This document shows, one piece after another, positions 1 to 11,190 of a DNA stretch of 64,000 nucleotides. The DNA lies in the NCBI RefSeq assembly GCF_010015445.1, contig NC_053112.1, forward strand, positions 33,071,998-33,135,997, given 5' to 3'. Below the pieces are notes generated by a model. It saw nothing but the letters and a program-made list of their open reading frames with translations, did no database searches and was not told the DNA's origin. Source of the stretch: Perca fluviatilis. Lineage: Eukaryota; Chordata; Actinopteri; Perciformes; Percidae. The translations under genes were made by a program, and so were the position numbers. Every line of letters starts with the position of its first letter. Positions within the stretch are counted from its first letter, which is position 1.

Positions 1-163
1 ATCATTTTTGGGGGGCTTTTTTCCCCTTCATTTCAGGGTGACAGCGTATAGACGGGAAAGGTGGGAGAGAGATGGGGGCCGCAGGTCGGATTCGAACCCG
101 GGATGCAAAGGCCTCAGTCTACATGGGGCGCACGCTCCTACTGGGTGAGCTAGAGGCCACCAG
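1..163 (-). mobile_element. tRNA-derived SINE copy
   Basis: Read on the minus strand, the copy starts with a tRNA-like head: an A-box-like TAGCTCACCCAGTAGGAGC near 150, then a B box (GGTTCGAATCC, seen on the plus strand as GGATTCGAACC near 88-99). A C/T-rich body follows (CTCTCTCCC, CACCTTTCCC). The same body is shared with better copies near 15.1 kb and 57.7 kb. The 3' tail is cut by the window edge. This is a relic repeat, not a functional tRNA, because no cloverleaf can be drawn beyond the promoter boxes. Confidence 0.7.
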
Positions 164-1319
164 AGTGTTTCATTTTTAAAAGAAGACCTCAGCATATTAA
201 TTGCAGGAGGTAAAAAAATAAATAAATAAACAACGGGTTTTCACAAAAACAAACTAAAAAAGAATTGAAATGCTCAAAAGCCGGTTACCCGGGTGGTCGT
301 TTCAGATTCAAGTCTATTGAATGTGTCCAATAATGTCGAATTATGTAGCAAAATGTGTGCGCCATGCAGCACAACTGAGATGAATAATTTAACTTAACGA
401 GTAATGCAAGTGTTTGTATGTATGTGATGAAGAGGTTTCACTTTGCTTCACATCTTCATTTAAAATAACATTTAGGGGTTGTGACACCTCCCTAAAGGAA
501 GCGTGTATACTTTCTCAGCTCCTCCAGTATCCAAAAGCGTGGGAAATGTCAGTGCCTTCAGGCAGCCCTGTGGCAGGTGGGAGCACATCGCTATCCAGTA
601 TGCTCTGAATGTAAAGCACAACACTACACAACACTATACACCCCCAGCTTGAACTCAAGAGGTATTTAGATCAGGCTTAAGTTCAGCGATCATGTGCAAT
701 GTCAAAATGCAAAGACCAATTTGACATTGTCGACTACTAACTATAGAAAAGCTGTATTTAGATATTCAGAAGGTTATATATATATTTAGGCAATATTTTT
801 TGAACACATTTTTTGTAAATGTATCCCATTTCCCAATAATATATTAAAAGGCATAGCTAGATAGATTTCAATCAAAGCAGAGTATCTGTTTAATAAAATA
901 ATCCCATTTTTTGGGTGCCATAGTTATGAGTCTTGATTGAAATCGAGGGTAAACAAAACTGTTTGGCTGATCTGCGTGTTTTGGAGATAGCTGACTGGAT
1001 CGGTGTGCTCCCTGGAATGGGACTGCTTCTCAGAATAGCCAATGGCAGAGGCCTTCCTCCCCTCTGTGTTATTTGGAGCCGAAGGCCAATGGAATCCAAC
1101 CTCCTGCAGTGAACTGTGGTGTGGTCCTTACTTCAGGACAGAGAGAAAGGCTTGAACGTGGACGAAATCAGCCACCTTGCAATCATTTACTAATGCCAGC
1201 AGTCTGCATGTATGTAACAAATGGGGTCAAATGCATCAAGGTAATATCATGGGATGACTCTTTGTTGCAAGCAAAGAAAGTTTAATGATTTAAAACATGC
1301 AAATACCACAGCAGATACT

Positions 1320-1425
1320 AGGGCTAGGGCTGCAGCCAACTATAATGAAATAATAAATAAACACTGCATTTCGTTGTCTTTGTACTTTTACTCTACACAA
1401 TGACAATAAAGTTGAATCTAATCGT
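1320..1425 (+). repeat. LINE 3'-tail fragment
   Basis: The segment contains GCATTTCGTTGTCTTTGTAC followed by ACAATGACAATAAAGTTGAA, a tail very common at the 3' end of teleost LINEs. It is preceded by a TAGGGCTGCAGCCAACTA scrap resembling a hAT MITE end. No coding part of the LINE remains. Confidence 0.55.
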
Positions 1426-3902
1426 ATTATAGTGAAAATTGTGAAGAAATACAGCATTTCTTACAATAACAATTTCCTACAATCACAATGTCTGTCTTCA
1501 AAGGTCTTGTATTTCCAACTAACGATGTAAAACCCAAAGATATTTAATTTGCCGTCTGAGAAGTTGCTACTTGAGAATGGTGGCCACTTCAAATATCACT
1601 AAATTGATTATCAAAATAGATTTGACTAATAAACTTATCTAATGCTTATCCACTATTACCCACTATTCAGAATAAATGCAAAATAATTACAACCCCATTT
1701 TCATGATAGTTAATGTCTCTGCTTCTCTTACATTTTAGCTTACATTAGTTTTTCGGGGATAAAAAAAATAGAAAACTCTGAAATTCTGAATATACATAGT
1801 CATACACCAAACCAATTCTCACTTCAACTTCACTCCAGTGTGTTTCAATATATTGCATCAGTAATGGAAGAAGAGAAATAAAAAGTAAAAAAATTTCAAA
1901 AGATCAATTAGATTCTTGTGCTTTCAAACCCAATAGTCTACATTTGGCTATCCAAAAACAGGGGGAAACAGTTAAAAGGCCTGATGGTGTTTGTCAAACA
2001 GCATGATACTGTTAGGAGAGCCTTACTTTCTTTACAACACTTACCTACAGAGACCAACATTAGTAAAGGCAGCTGCTCCTCCAGGGCAGCAAGCTTATCT
2101 AAAGTGAAACGCTGACTGCTAAGGAGATAAATTTACTTACATTTAATAGTGCTTAATAAAGAGCACATACACATTTGCATTGCTGATGTTAAGAGACTTT
2201 TAGTATTTTAATAATGTGCTTGTTTCACAAATCTAAGTTTCCTGTGGTGGTTGCTGTTAGTGTTCCTGCTGTGGTCATTTTTCATTTTAAGCACAGTGGA
2301 TTTCCTGTTTCCCCATTGTACCAACCTTTAAAATGTGTGCTGCCTGTGAAAGTGTTTTTTCAGCTAATATTAACTCCTCATTTTACTGACACGATAACAG
2401 TTTTGTTATTTAAATTTGACAAGCTACTCAACCCTAACTGTTACTCACATGCATCATTGTAGTACTTACAAATGTGCAAAGATAATCACAGAACAGTGAC
2501 AGGTTGTATCAACAGGTTGCATTTCTGCAAAACTAAAACTATGAGACAAAAGAAGAAAAAGAGCAGCCAAAACAGGGTGATGACTGTGATGCTAAAATGA
2601 ACTAAGCATAATCCAAACACTGAATAAGCTGAGGTGATGTCAAGGTTTTGTTGATGGAAAACAGTTGGTTTTGAAATATGAATAGTAAAGACAACCAACA
2701 CTTGAGCCGCTATTAAGACCATCTGACTCGGTAGTAGCAGGATCAGGATCATGTCACCCTGGTGGTCACGTAACGGACAGGGACAGACAACTCAAATTGA
2801 AAGTGAATACGAATGTCCTCAGTGTATCCAGGCATGTTCTCAAAAATAGATGGTAAAAAAACGGCGCATTCAAACCGTGACAGATGTCACGATGATTCAT
2901 AATTAAGAAAAATATGCATACAAACTTAATAATTAACTGTTACACTCTGCTTTCAGCTCACACATTAGTTTAATGTTTTTTTTTTATGGAATTCTGTCCA
3001 TCTGTAATTAACCAGTTGAGTAGAAACTGTAGTAACAGGGGAAACGCATGCGAAAAGAGTCCCTCGATGGATACATATGCGTCTCAGACCAGTGGGCCAC
3101 CAGTATAACTAAAGCTCACAGTCGTGAAGTGACAGACTGAGAAAGGCCAACAAATGAAGCAAACAATATATAAACACAGCAAAAACATAAAAGTACAGTA
3201 GATGTGTGGCTCTAATTAACACGTCTGTAGACAAAACCACAGGAAACCCTGAGGCTCTAATTCAAACTCGCTAAAGAAAGTTGCCACACACCCACAACAC
3301 CTGCTCAAACAGCATATGCATCTTGCCGATAGCTGTTGATACAGACATAGCTTCTTTGGGCAAGTCCAGATCACCTTACTCAACAGGCCTGCAGTGCAGG
3401 GTGTGGTGGGTGAGAAGAGCAATACCACAACTAAAATGTCCTGCTGTTAATGTTCTATATCTTGATCGCCATCTCCTGTAGCAGCTGGATGCCCATTCTG
3501 GCTACCGGAAATACAGTGTGGCTTCTCCTGGTCACAATTTAATTGGAAATTTAACCTAGTACTATCTTTATCAGTACAGTAGGAGAAGTTTTAGAGTCAG
3601 CGTACATCTCACTTTACGATACAAGACATCGATACAAGACATAGATACAAGAATCAACACTGCCTGATAGAAAGCTCCCATGTCCACGTCCAAATGAATA
3701 TTTTAATTGGCGGGGGAAAAGAATAAAAGAAGAATTAAACAACAATACAAGCTACAAAATAGAAAGTTGAAGCATACACAATTTGTATTTAACAGTATAG
3801 TTGGTGCCTTTTGAAGACATAGTTTCAAGCGACTTAAGTTGGTACCATACCGCAGAGACCCTGGGAAATCCCAGCTATGCCATTCACTGGAGACAGCTGC
3901 CA

Positions 3903-3941
3903 CATGCAGAGCAGAGCCTACGTGGCTTCCTGCTCTGCATG
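3903..3941. other. Perfect 12-bp inverted repeat (hairpin)
   Basis: CATGCAGAGCAG (3903-3914) is followed after 15 nt by its exact reverse complement CTGCTCTGCATG (3930-3941). Inside the loop, AGCC and GGCT can add four more pairs. No repeat family is recognised around it. It is too short for a typical microRNA precursor, so function is unknown. Confidence 0.6.
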
Positions 3942-4565
3942 GAGCAAAAACCCCATGATCTGGCCTTGTGGGACCTTCCATTAAGTTCATCCAACAGACT
4001 TCATAAACAACCTTGAAAAACTCAAGTTCCTTTTCTTTAGTCTAGAGCTTCCTGACACACTGGCCTTTTTAAACAAAAGCAAAAGATCAAAAGTAAAGTT
4101 GCTGAACAACGACACAGATTCCTTAGTCTAAATCACTGGCATACATATGACAGAGTTTAACAATTCAACTCAAGGCATAATCCCCATTATGCTTTTAACA
4201 GTTCTTTGTTGTTTAACAGACAAACCAAATATTATCCAGCTAGAGACAGATCTCTTTACTGCTGTTCCCAAGAATACTATAGGTAAAGTTTGTTAACAGG
4301 TTGACAGATGTGGAGCCTATCATTAGAAACATAATTCAGTGTATGAAAAATGAGTCAGTGTCTCGGCTAGCTATTATTTATTTATTTTTATTTTTTTTTA
4401 AACCAAGAGTTTACAGCGCCTATGCTGGAGGCTCAGCTGAAGCACAGATGAGGCTGATGGGAATGTCACTATTATTGCAGGTATTTGTTCTTAAACTAAA
4501 GAGCGGACAAATCTTGGAAGTAAATACAATATGTCTTTTGTGAATGTAAAATTATACAGACTGTA

Positions 4566-4913
4566 CAATACCGGTCAAAAGTTTGGAGTCACTTAGAAAT
4601 TTCCATTCCACTCCATTACAGCTGATCTGAGTGGGTGGCTGATCTTTAATGCAATATCTACATTGCCCATTATCAGCAACCATTGATCCAATGTTCTAAA
4701 GGCACATTCTGTTTACTAATCTGATATCATTGTAAAAGGCTAACTGAGAACACGTTGGAGAACCCTTTTGCAATTATGTAAGCACATAATGTAATCTGAA
4801 AACTGCTGACCTGATTAAAAAACAAAAAAACGTAACTGATCTCAGCTGGTATTCTGTCTATAATTGAGTGGAATGGAAATTTGTAAGTGACCCCAAACTT
4901 TTGACCGGTAGTG
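4566..4913. mobile_element. Tc1/mariner-type MITE
   Basis: The ends form an inverted repeat of about 50 bp. Left is CAATACCGGTCAAAAGTTTG..., and right, reverse-complemented, is CACTACCGGTCAAAAGTTTG.... They are flanked by TA at 4564-4565 and 4914-4915, the Tc1/mariner target duplication. The interior (348 bp in all) holds no transposase. It is a non-autonomous copy in the fbxw7 intron. Confidence 0.85.
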
Positions 4914-6717
4914 TATGTGGAGATGTAATCAGGGATGAAACATAACATCTTAATGTCAAAAGGAGGTGTAACACACAGACTTCCTCTGCCTCGTAACAAA
5001 GATTTGACTGGACATGTTTTAAGCTCGTGGCTGGGTTAACTAAAGGAACCTCCTGCTGTGGTCGCTCAGCTTATCCTTTGAACCTACTTTTTAACCACTG
5101 TATAAACCGCACTAATTAAAACTAAATCACTGTAACAGACCCTTTGTCTCAAAAAGCTGGTCAACACAGCAGCCAGCTTTGATCAGAGATTAAAACCAAG
5201 AAAGGAAAAAGGGCAAGCGGACACTCCCGTCATTGTGACATCTACACTTATTTCTATTTTAGTCTGATATTTCACAACCTTTGTCCTCACTACCTCATCT
5301 ATCTCCAATTTTTTTCTAACAGACTAGAGGTTGATATTTTTAACTCCTATCTTTCTATCTCTCACGACATTAAGGAAACAATGTCAGCACCACTGTAACT
5401 CAGAGTTCAAATGCAGCTATGTGGGTTTATTTAATTTTTGGATGCATTTTATTTTTTACATTTTGAGAAAATGTATTTTTTCTAATCTACAATATCAAAT
5501 AAAATGTAATGGTTGAACAATTATGTGATTGTGTCCTGATTAGCTATAATCTCTTGACGTTTGAATGTTAATACTGCCAGTGACATAACATGGAGAGATT
5601 AGAGTCATTTAGTGTTTTAGTCTTTCAAACATTGCACTGGGTTCATTTGCAAAGCATCTTACTTGACATAAGAGTTTAATCTTATTTATTTCCAAGCTAA
5701 ATTAATTCAGCAAGAGTGTCAAAGGAGGCTTTTAATGCAAGTAGTGTTACTGTTACAGCTCCTAACTGTCAACCTAATTTGCTGTCAAAGAGTAAGAAAT
5801 TACTAATGTCATAGTTAAAGAGCACTGATGTTTCAAAACTGCTTTAACTTTCAACTTGCTCTTTCATAAAATTATAAATGCAAACATACAGTACCTCCCA
5901 CTTAAGACGACAAAAGCCCCAATGGGCGAAAGTAGGCATAAACAAGTGATTTATGGTAAATTACCACCCGTCAAACGGTCAGAACTCCTTCACTGGCCAA
6001 TATGGATGAGACTGACGGATATAGGCTATTTACTTAATTTGTTATACATTTTAAGACAAACAAATTTCGGTATATAAAATCCTATTCCAAATGATTTATT
6101 AAATCTGAATATTAGATATTAATTACTTGACATAATACAAATTTAATTTTACTTAATTTAAAATTACTCCATAAACTAACTGAAGAACGCATTTTTCCTA
6201 TTGTCTGTCCAATTATTGCACACACACATGATATATCTTCATCTAAAAACGTGACCTAAAAATAGGCTCATTGGCGACGGCCTTTTTAAGGTACCCGTCT
6301 TCTGCCATTGGTGGAGCCGTGGCACGCGAACCTTTGTATCTGTGGGCGTGCGGAAACGACTGAAGTACGTCTGACAAAAGGACAAATACATCTTACATTA
6401 GTGTCTTATGTTCAGTCTTAAATTCAAACATGGCATCATTAAAAAAGAAGATATTCTGCTAATTTGTTTATTGGCGAGTGACTTCACATTAATTTGACAG
6501 ATTTTAAAATTCGGCAGAACTGAAAAAGGTTCATTAACTGTTGTGTAAAAGTGAACGTTTCATTGTGCTGACAAAACAAATAAAAAGTAGCTTCAATTAT
6601 GATTTGCCACTTTGATAAAACAGCACAAACAACTTACGGGAGAGGGGTGAGAGATGACCTTTGACATTTGTGTCTTCTGTGGCTCAACCAAATCCTAATA
6701 ATTCGTACAATACTCAC

Positions 6718-6882
6718 CCGCCTGCGACAGAAACTCTGAGCAATGATGTTGATGCTAAATATCTTGAGTACTTTCTGAGGGGGTTCCTTGGCAACGTCCT
6801 TGGGGTCTGCTTGGTCGAGTGGCTGGTTCTCCAGCGGGACGTGGGACGAAGTTTTCTCTTTCCCAAAGGCAACATTTGGCAT
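6718..6882 (-). CDS. fbxw7: fbxw7 gamma-isoform first coding exon
   Basis: This exon encodes the isoform-specific N-terminus of FBXW7 gamma. FBXW7 is the WD40 receptor of an SCF (SKP1-CUL1-F-box) E3 ligase that recognises phosphodegrons in cyclin E, MYC, NOTCH and JUN. The exon gives 55 residues from ATG at 6882-6880 to a phase-0 donor CGG|GTGAGT at 6718/6717. Its end, KIFSINIIAQSFCRRR, closely matches the human gamma peptide as I know it (KIFSISIIAQGLPFCRRR, 49 residues in total). The first about 35 residues are diverged. The chosen ATG has A at -3. An in-frame ATG at 6933 would add 17 residues, but the family length favours the shorter form. In mammals gamma is the nucleolar, muscle- and brain-enriched form. 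The dimerisation, F-box and WD40 exons lie outside the window. Confidence 0.87.
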
Positions 6883-7400
6883 CTTTCTCCGAGCACCAGA
6901 CGAGAAACGGGGAAAAGGGCAATGCCTCAGCATTGCAAAACAGGCCGTCTACTGGATCATATCCCAGAAGGAGCTCCCAAACCTGGCTGACTATTGTAGC
7001 AAGCAGATAACTTTTCTTACATGAATGTAGTACCTTCCTTTGACTTCACAACCATTGTGCAGACATCTCAATACTGTGCTCGCTGAGCCTCTTCACCTAC
7101 CTACTCAGAACTCATCTCCCTGCTGACTGGCACCCTTAAAAATATCTCTGGGGTGTGAGGTCACTGTTGCGCCCAAGCCAGGCGGAGCAGCTGCCGTCAG
7201 GGCCTGAAAAGAGGATGGACCAACTCAGCCTCTCCCCCTCAGACAGGCACTGTGGAATCTGCTCTCATGACCCCTCGGTTGGTGGAATGTGTACCAGCAG
7301 CCGTCCAACGCAGCCCACGTGTCTGGGGGAGCTTCCTCATTGTGGTCATTCTCTGACCCCCCTCTTGTCCTCCCAACTTAGTGGGCTACATCATTACTGA
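6883..7400 (-). promoter_or_regulatory. fbxw7: Putative gamma 5' UTR and promoter
   Basis: The DNA just upstream of the gamma ATG is clearly GC-richer than its surroundings, especially 7080-7380, and carries no recognised repeat. It contains CTTAAAAATAT at 7135-7145 (one mismatch from the MEF2 consensus), a CAGCTG E-box at 7188-7193 and a CACGTG E-box at 7316-7321. These motifs are seen directly. A promoter role is inferred from position and from the known muscle-biased expression of mammalian gamma. No TATA box or start site can be assigned. Confidence 0.4.
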
Positions 7401-8090
7401 GCCCAGTTATCTTTACGCCATGAAAACTGTCAGCATACAGCAGGTTACTATATCTTTGTCTAAATCAACTGAAAGGTTGAAGCTAGGATAGGTTATATTC
7501 TAACCTTCTCTGACTCTTCCATGAACCAAGGTGTTGAGGAATGTCAGTAACTCTGTCTATGTCAGCAAAGAGGCTGAGGATATTTCAGGAGACGATCACA
7601 CACTAGTTAGTTATGATACAATGTTAGTATGTGTGACACATGCACCTAAACAAGGATTCACTTGACCAAGTGTCAGGAGGGATGGACTTTTAAGTCTATG
7701 AAAGTGTGTTCACATGCAGCTGCAAAGAGAGAAGAGAGTGTCTTTTCCATTTAACCCTTGCTACACAAAGAGGCACTAATGCGGTGAAGGTAAAAAGGTG
7801 TATAGGCGCGACAAGTGGTACAACAGCAGGGAGCTGAGACAAGTTATATATGCGGTTTATGTCAATTCCCACAGGAAATGAACATGCAGCAGAAAACAGC
7901 TGACAATCTGTGATGAACATGTATAAATCTACAGAAGTGGCAAGAGACCGCCTTCTCTGTGTGCATTTAAATGTCTGAACAAATGGTAACAGAAAGACCT
8001 ACAGGGCTTAACCCCTCTTCTATTCTCACATCCACCATTGTTTGAGGAGGATTACAGAGCCAAAGCATCTATCAGAGTAGACTGAGGGCT

Positions 8091-8280
8091 CTGACACACC
8101 AGGCCATTGGACGCCATTGAGTGTTTATGGAGGACCAACGCCCATCGTTTTTACCGTATGTTCAGCACAATTGGAGCAAGTTGGCGCCTTATCGGCAGCT
8201 GTTCAGCCAATTGAGCACGTTCCAACAAACACCAGAGGCTGTCGATGAGAAAGCGCTCCCTCTCTGAACATTCGGCTGAT
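8091..8280. mobile_element. DNA-transposon end fragment
   Basis: Starts GGGCTCTGACACACCAGGCC and continues GGACGCCATTGAGTGTTTATGG, a sequence I recognise as a dispersed teleost element end of the 'ACACACC' type, probably Harbinger-like. The matching opposite terminus is not seen within the next 700 bp, so it is scored as a truncated fragment. Confidence 0.4.
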
Positions 8281-9138
8281 CAAATTAGTAGTGATAACAC
8301 CCATTCAGTGCAGTTTTCTTATTTTTCCTTTCTGCTTATTCTCAAGCAAAACACCACATTATGACAAAAAGTGTGCCAAACCAGACAAAACTATATAGAT
8401 TTTTACGTGCAGCTTTTAATAAATAAATTATTCATTAATAAAATAATAAATCATGTGCACAATTTGTGTATGAGAGCTACAATTTGTAGTCTGGTAGTGT
8501 GATGATGTACTAAAATGGTGATAAAACAGTTGAAAAATAAATGTATCAATGTTTATCTGTGAGTCCTGGAGATCACATCGAAGTAGGAAACGCATGCTTG
8601 AGTTTGTCCATAGTGCTGGCTTCAAAAAAAGGGAATGGGAGAGCGATGATTCGTAGGACGGAAATGTAACGTGACCATTCTTTACCACAAGAGCAGAATA
8701 TAGTGAAATAACCAATGAGGCACTTGTGGATGGCTGCTCGTCTCGGACTTGCCCCAGGCTTTGTAGAGGTTACTTGAGCTTTCGGACTAATCTTAGGTCA
8801 TAAAGCTATGTGACAGACACAGTGTTCCAGTCTGCTTCAACATGATCAGCCAAAAGTAACTCATTGCAAGCCATGCAAGCAAATTTACCCTTCGAGCCTT
8901 TGCAATGCTTGCAAGAACATTTTCCTTAAACATTATCTATAATGCCATTTTCCATCAAATGATCCACAACATGTAAAGGCATTTAAAAAAAATGTTGACT
9001 GCATTTCTGTTTGCTTTCACATGACCAAGAAACTAGGGCTGCAACAACGAATCGATCAAATTTGATTATTAAAAAAAGTTGGCAACGAATTTCATCATCG
9101 ATTCGTTGTGTCGCACGACTACTCAATAAGTCGCGGAG

Positions 9139-9396
9139 ATGTTTGAGTATAAAAAAAATGTAGTTGAGCGCAGAGCGGAGCGAAAGAAAAAAATAAAAGA
9201 GCAGACCGGAGGTAGAGGAAATACCGTCGGAGAGACCCGTAACGTTGTTCTGAAACACACGGCGGAGGCAGAGAAATCAATACGACCTAAGTCATCCAAG
9301 GTGTGGGAGCATTTCACACTAAATAAATCGAAAATGTGTGTTAAGATAAATAAAAGTGACACAGCATGGCACGCGAGCACCACGGCTAAAACATAA
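9139..9396 (+). pseudogene. BED zinc-finger N-terminus of a hAT transposase (relic)
   Basis: An 85-residue open frame has a basic leader (ERRAERKKKIKEQ) followed by SKVWEHFTLNKSKMCVKI and AWHASTTA. This is the pattern of the BED finger in ZBED/hAT transposases, where an aromatic VWEHF motif precedes a Cys pair. Only one Cys of the first pair is present and the His/Cys pair is lost at the stop, so the finger cannot fold. It sits 105 bp inside the hAT element at 9034-10096, so it is a transposon relic rather than a host gene. Confidence 0.7.
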
Positions 9397-9859
9397 ACAT
9401 GTTGGAGTCCCTGATGAGGAGGAAGGGAGTTCAACAGCAGGGTAAAGTCACTACACAATCCTACTTTTGTTCCGTTTTGAAGTGAGGAACGTAATGTCCC
9501 TCCAGTAGCTCTTCTGGTGCTGGTGTTTACTCGTTATCCAGCTGACTAGCATGACAAGTTAGCGTTAGCTCGTTAAACAGTAGTAAAGCAGGGGTGGTAT
9601 AGTTTGCAAGACTAAAAGACACGTTTTTATTCACTCGCCTTTCTTGGCCCATTCATTTTTCAATCTGTTGTCATGTATATATTCTGTGCTTTGTCCCGTA
9701 TCAGTTATTGTTGACAAATATTTGTGTGTGTTGTACTTTTTAATTTCATTTTAAAGTTCTTTTATAACACTTGGTCATCTTAAGCGGTGTTTATTGTTAA
9801 AACAATTAACTTGCACTTACTATAGTAATGGTAAATTTAATGAATTAAGTTTAAAACGT

Positions 9860-9860
<1 letters not shown>

Positions 9861-9936
<76 letters not shown>
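9861..9936. repeat. T41 run and (GT)15 microsatellite
   Basis: Forty-one T (9861-9901), then GTTTT, then GT repeats at 9907-9936. All lie inside the hAT element, so the repeat arose within or after the insertion. Confidence 0.95.
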
Positions 9937-9938
<2 letters not shown>

Positions 9939-10114
9939 TGTCTGTATCTGCTCTTTGGGTTACTTACCTTTACACAACTAGTAACTAATACAACAAGTAT
10001 GTAAGTATGTATTGAGTTGATGTAAATTAATGCTTTTTTTTAATCCTATTAATCAAAACAAATTATTGACAGATTAATCGATTAGTAGCAACCCTACAAG
10101 AAACCCAAACTTAA

Positions 10115-10778
10115 AGTGCCCATATTATGAAAAAAACACTTTTTATGGTATTTGGGGTGTTCTTTTGTGCCCAAAGTTACGTAACCTGAAAAAACCAACT
10201 AAATTTGAACAAAATCCTATCTTAAGTTCTATTTTAAAAATTTTGGGGAGCTGTTCAAAACGTCCGACTGCGGCACTGTGCCATCCCAAACAAAGCGGGG
10301 GGCTAACCGCACAGTTAACGCGTTAGCATGCTAACGCTAATGCTAACACTAGCATGGTACCTGCTCAATAGCAAAGCACTGCTACAACACACACAAGTTC
10401 ACCATAATCTACAAAAGAACTACTTACATGTGCTCCCTCATTTAGAAGTCTCCCAGCTAATCCTGCCTTGTAACTGACTGAAGTTGGAGAAACAGCCTGT
10501 CTTTTACTTCTATGGAGCTAGCTAGCTGACATGATCTACATCTGAGCTACTGAGCATGTGCGAGTGCAATCAAAGATAGTACAGAAGAAGTAGAAGAAAA
10601 GAGGTCTCACTCTGTAGCTAAAACAGAAACCAGGTGAAAAGAGGATCTACAGCAGTGAGAGAGAGCTGTGCAGTACAACTAAAATATGGTGTTTTTTGAA
10701 AATTAAACCATATAAACCTATTCTGGTACAACCTTAAAATACAGTTATGAACCTGAAAATGAGTATAATATGGGCGCT
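10115..10778. mobile_element. TTAA-flanked MITE, copy 1
   Basis: Left end AGTGCCCATATTATG and right end TATAATATGGGCGCT are inverted repeats flanked by TTAA at 10111-10114 and 10779-10782, the piggyBac-type target. The 664-bp interior has no transposase. It contains a GTTAGCATGCTAACGC cluster near 10.32 kb. A second member of the family is at 32514-32962. Classification as piggyBac-like is inferred from the TTAA target only. Confidence 0.78.
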
Positions 10779-11010
10779 TTAAGATAAAGTTCCTGGAGTT
10801 CCTAAAGTTGGCACAATCAGGGGCTCTAATTTTGTGCATTGTTAAGTTTATGTTACCTCCTTGGGAGTATCTTAGAAGATCTGGACTATGACGCTAAAAA
10901 GGGTAGATGGAAACATGCAGCTCCACTGAGTTTTACGGTAATCAAGATCATCCAAACATAGAGGATCAATACCAGGAATAAAACAACTAATAAATTTAGC
11001 AAAAGCTAGG

Positions 11011-11190
11011 TAGTCTTACTAGACATATCTCTAGGCTAAACCACAGATTACATTCTGGGATGGGAGAAAGAAATGCTCTGTGTTGTTTGCATTTCTTTAA
11101 ATCAATCACAATTGTCTTGGGCGGCACTAAGTTCCGGAAGGAACTTGTTTTGGTGGAACATTTGCATCCCGCAAAAGAAAACGCCACAAC
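11011..11190. mobile_element. Dispersed hAT-like repeat, truncated copy
   Basis: Starts TAGTCTTACTAGAC and then shares long blocks with the complete element at 38245-38700, including GGGATGGGAG, GCATTTCTTTAAA.CAATCAC, GTCTTGGGCGG and GGAAGGAACTTGTTTTGGTG. The second half of the element is missing. End coordinate approximate. Confidence 0.65.

Larger units (their letters stand above)
1..6717 (-). other. fbxw7: fbxw7 intron between gamma exon and common exons
   Basis: This intron begins with the GTGAGT donor at 6717-6712 (minus strand) and runs off the left edge. The shared exon, which should start with a Met-Lys-Arg-Lys-like peptide, and the F-box/WD40 exons are not visible, so they lie beyond position 1. 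Apart from the SINE at the edge, a LINE tail near 1.4 kb, the Tc1-type MITE at 4.57-4.91 kb and a short hairpin at 3.9 kb, I see nothing gene-like here. The open frames are short, AT-rich and unrelated to any family I know. Confidence 0.75.
9034..10096 (+). mobile_element. Internally deleted hAT element (ZBED-type)
   Basis: Ends are TAGGGCTGCAACAACGAATC and, at the right, ATTAGTAGCAACCCTA, imperfect inverted repeats. A perfect 8-bp target duplication CAAGAAAC flanks it at 9026-9033 and 10097-10104, diagnostic of hAT transposition. Near the left end it keeps a decayed BED zinc-finger coding segment. The catalytic transposase body is missing, replaced by about 600 bp of non-coding DNA with a T41 run and a (GT)15 tract. 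Confidence 0.88.

Noticed and set aside
2486..2752. Very hydrophobic 88-codon minus-strand frame, considered as the fbxw7 beta exon (membrane-anchored isoform)
   Set aside because: Hydrophobicity comes from AT-rich composition (Phe, Leu, Ile runs). No match to the beta peptide, no phase-0 donor at its end.
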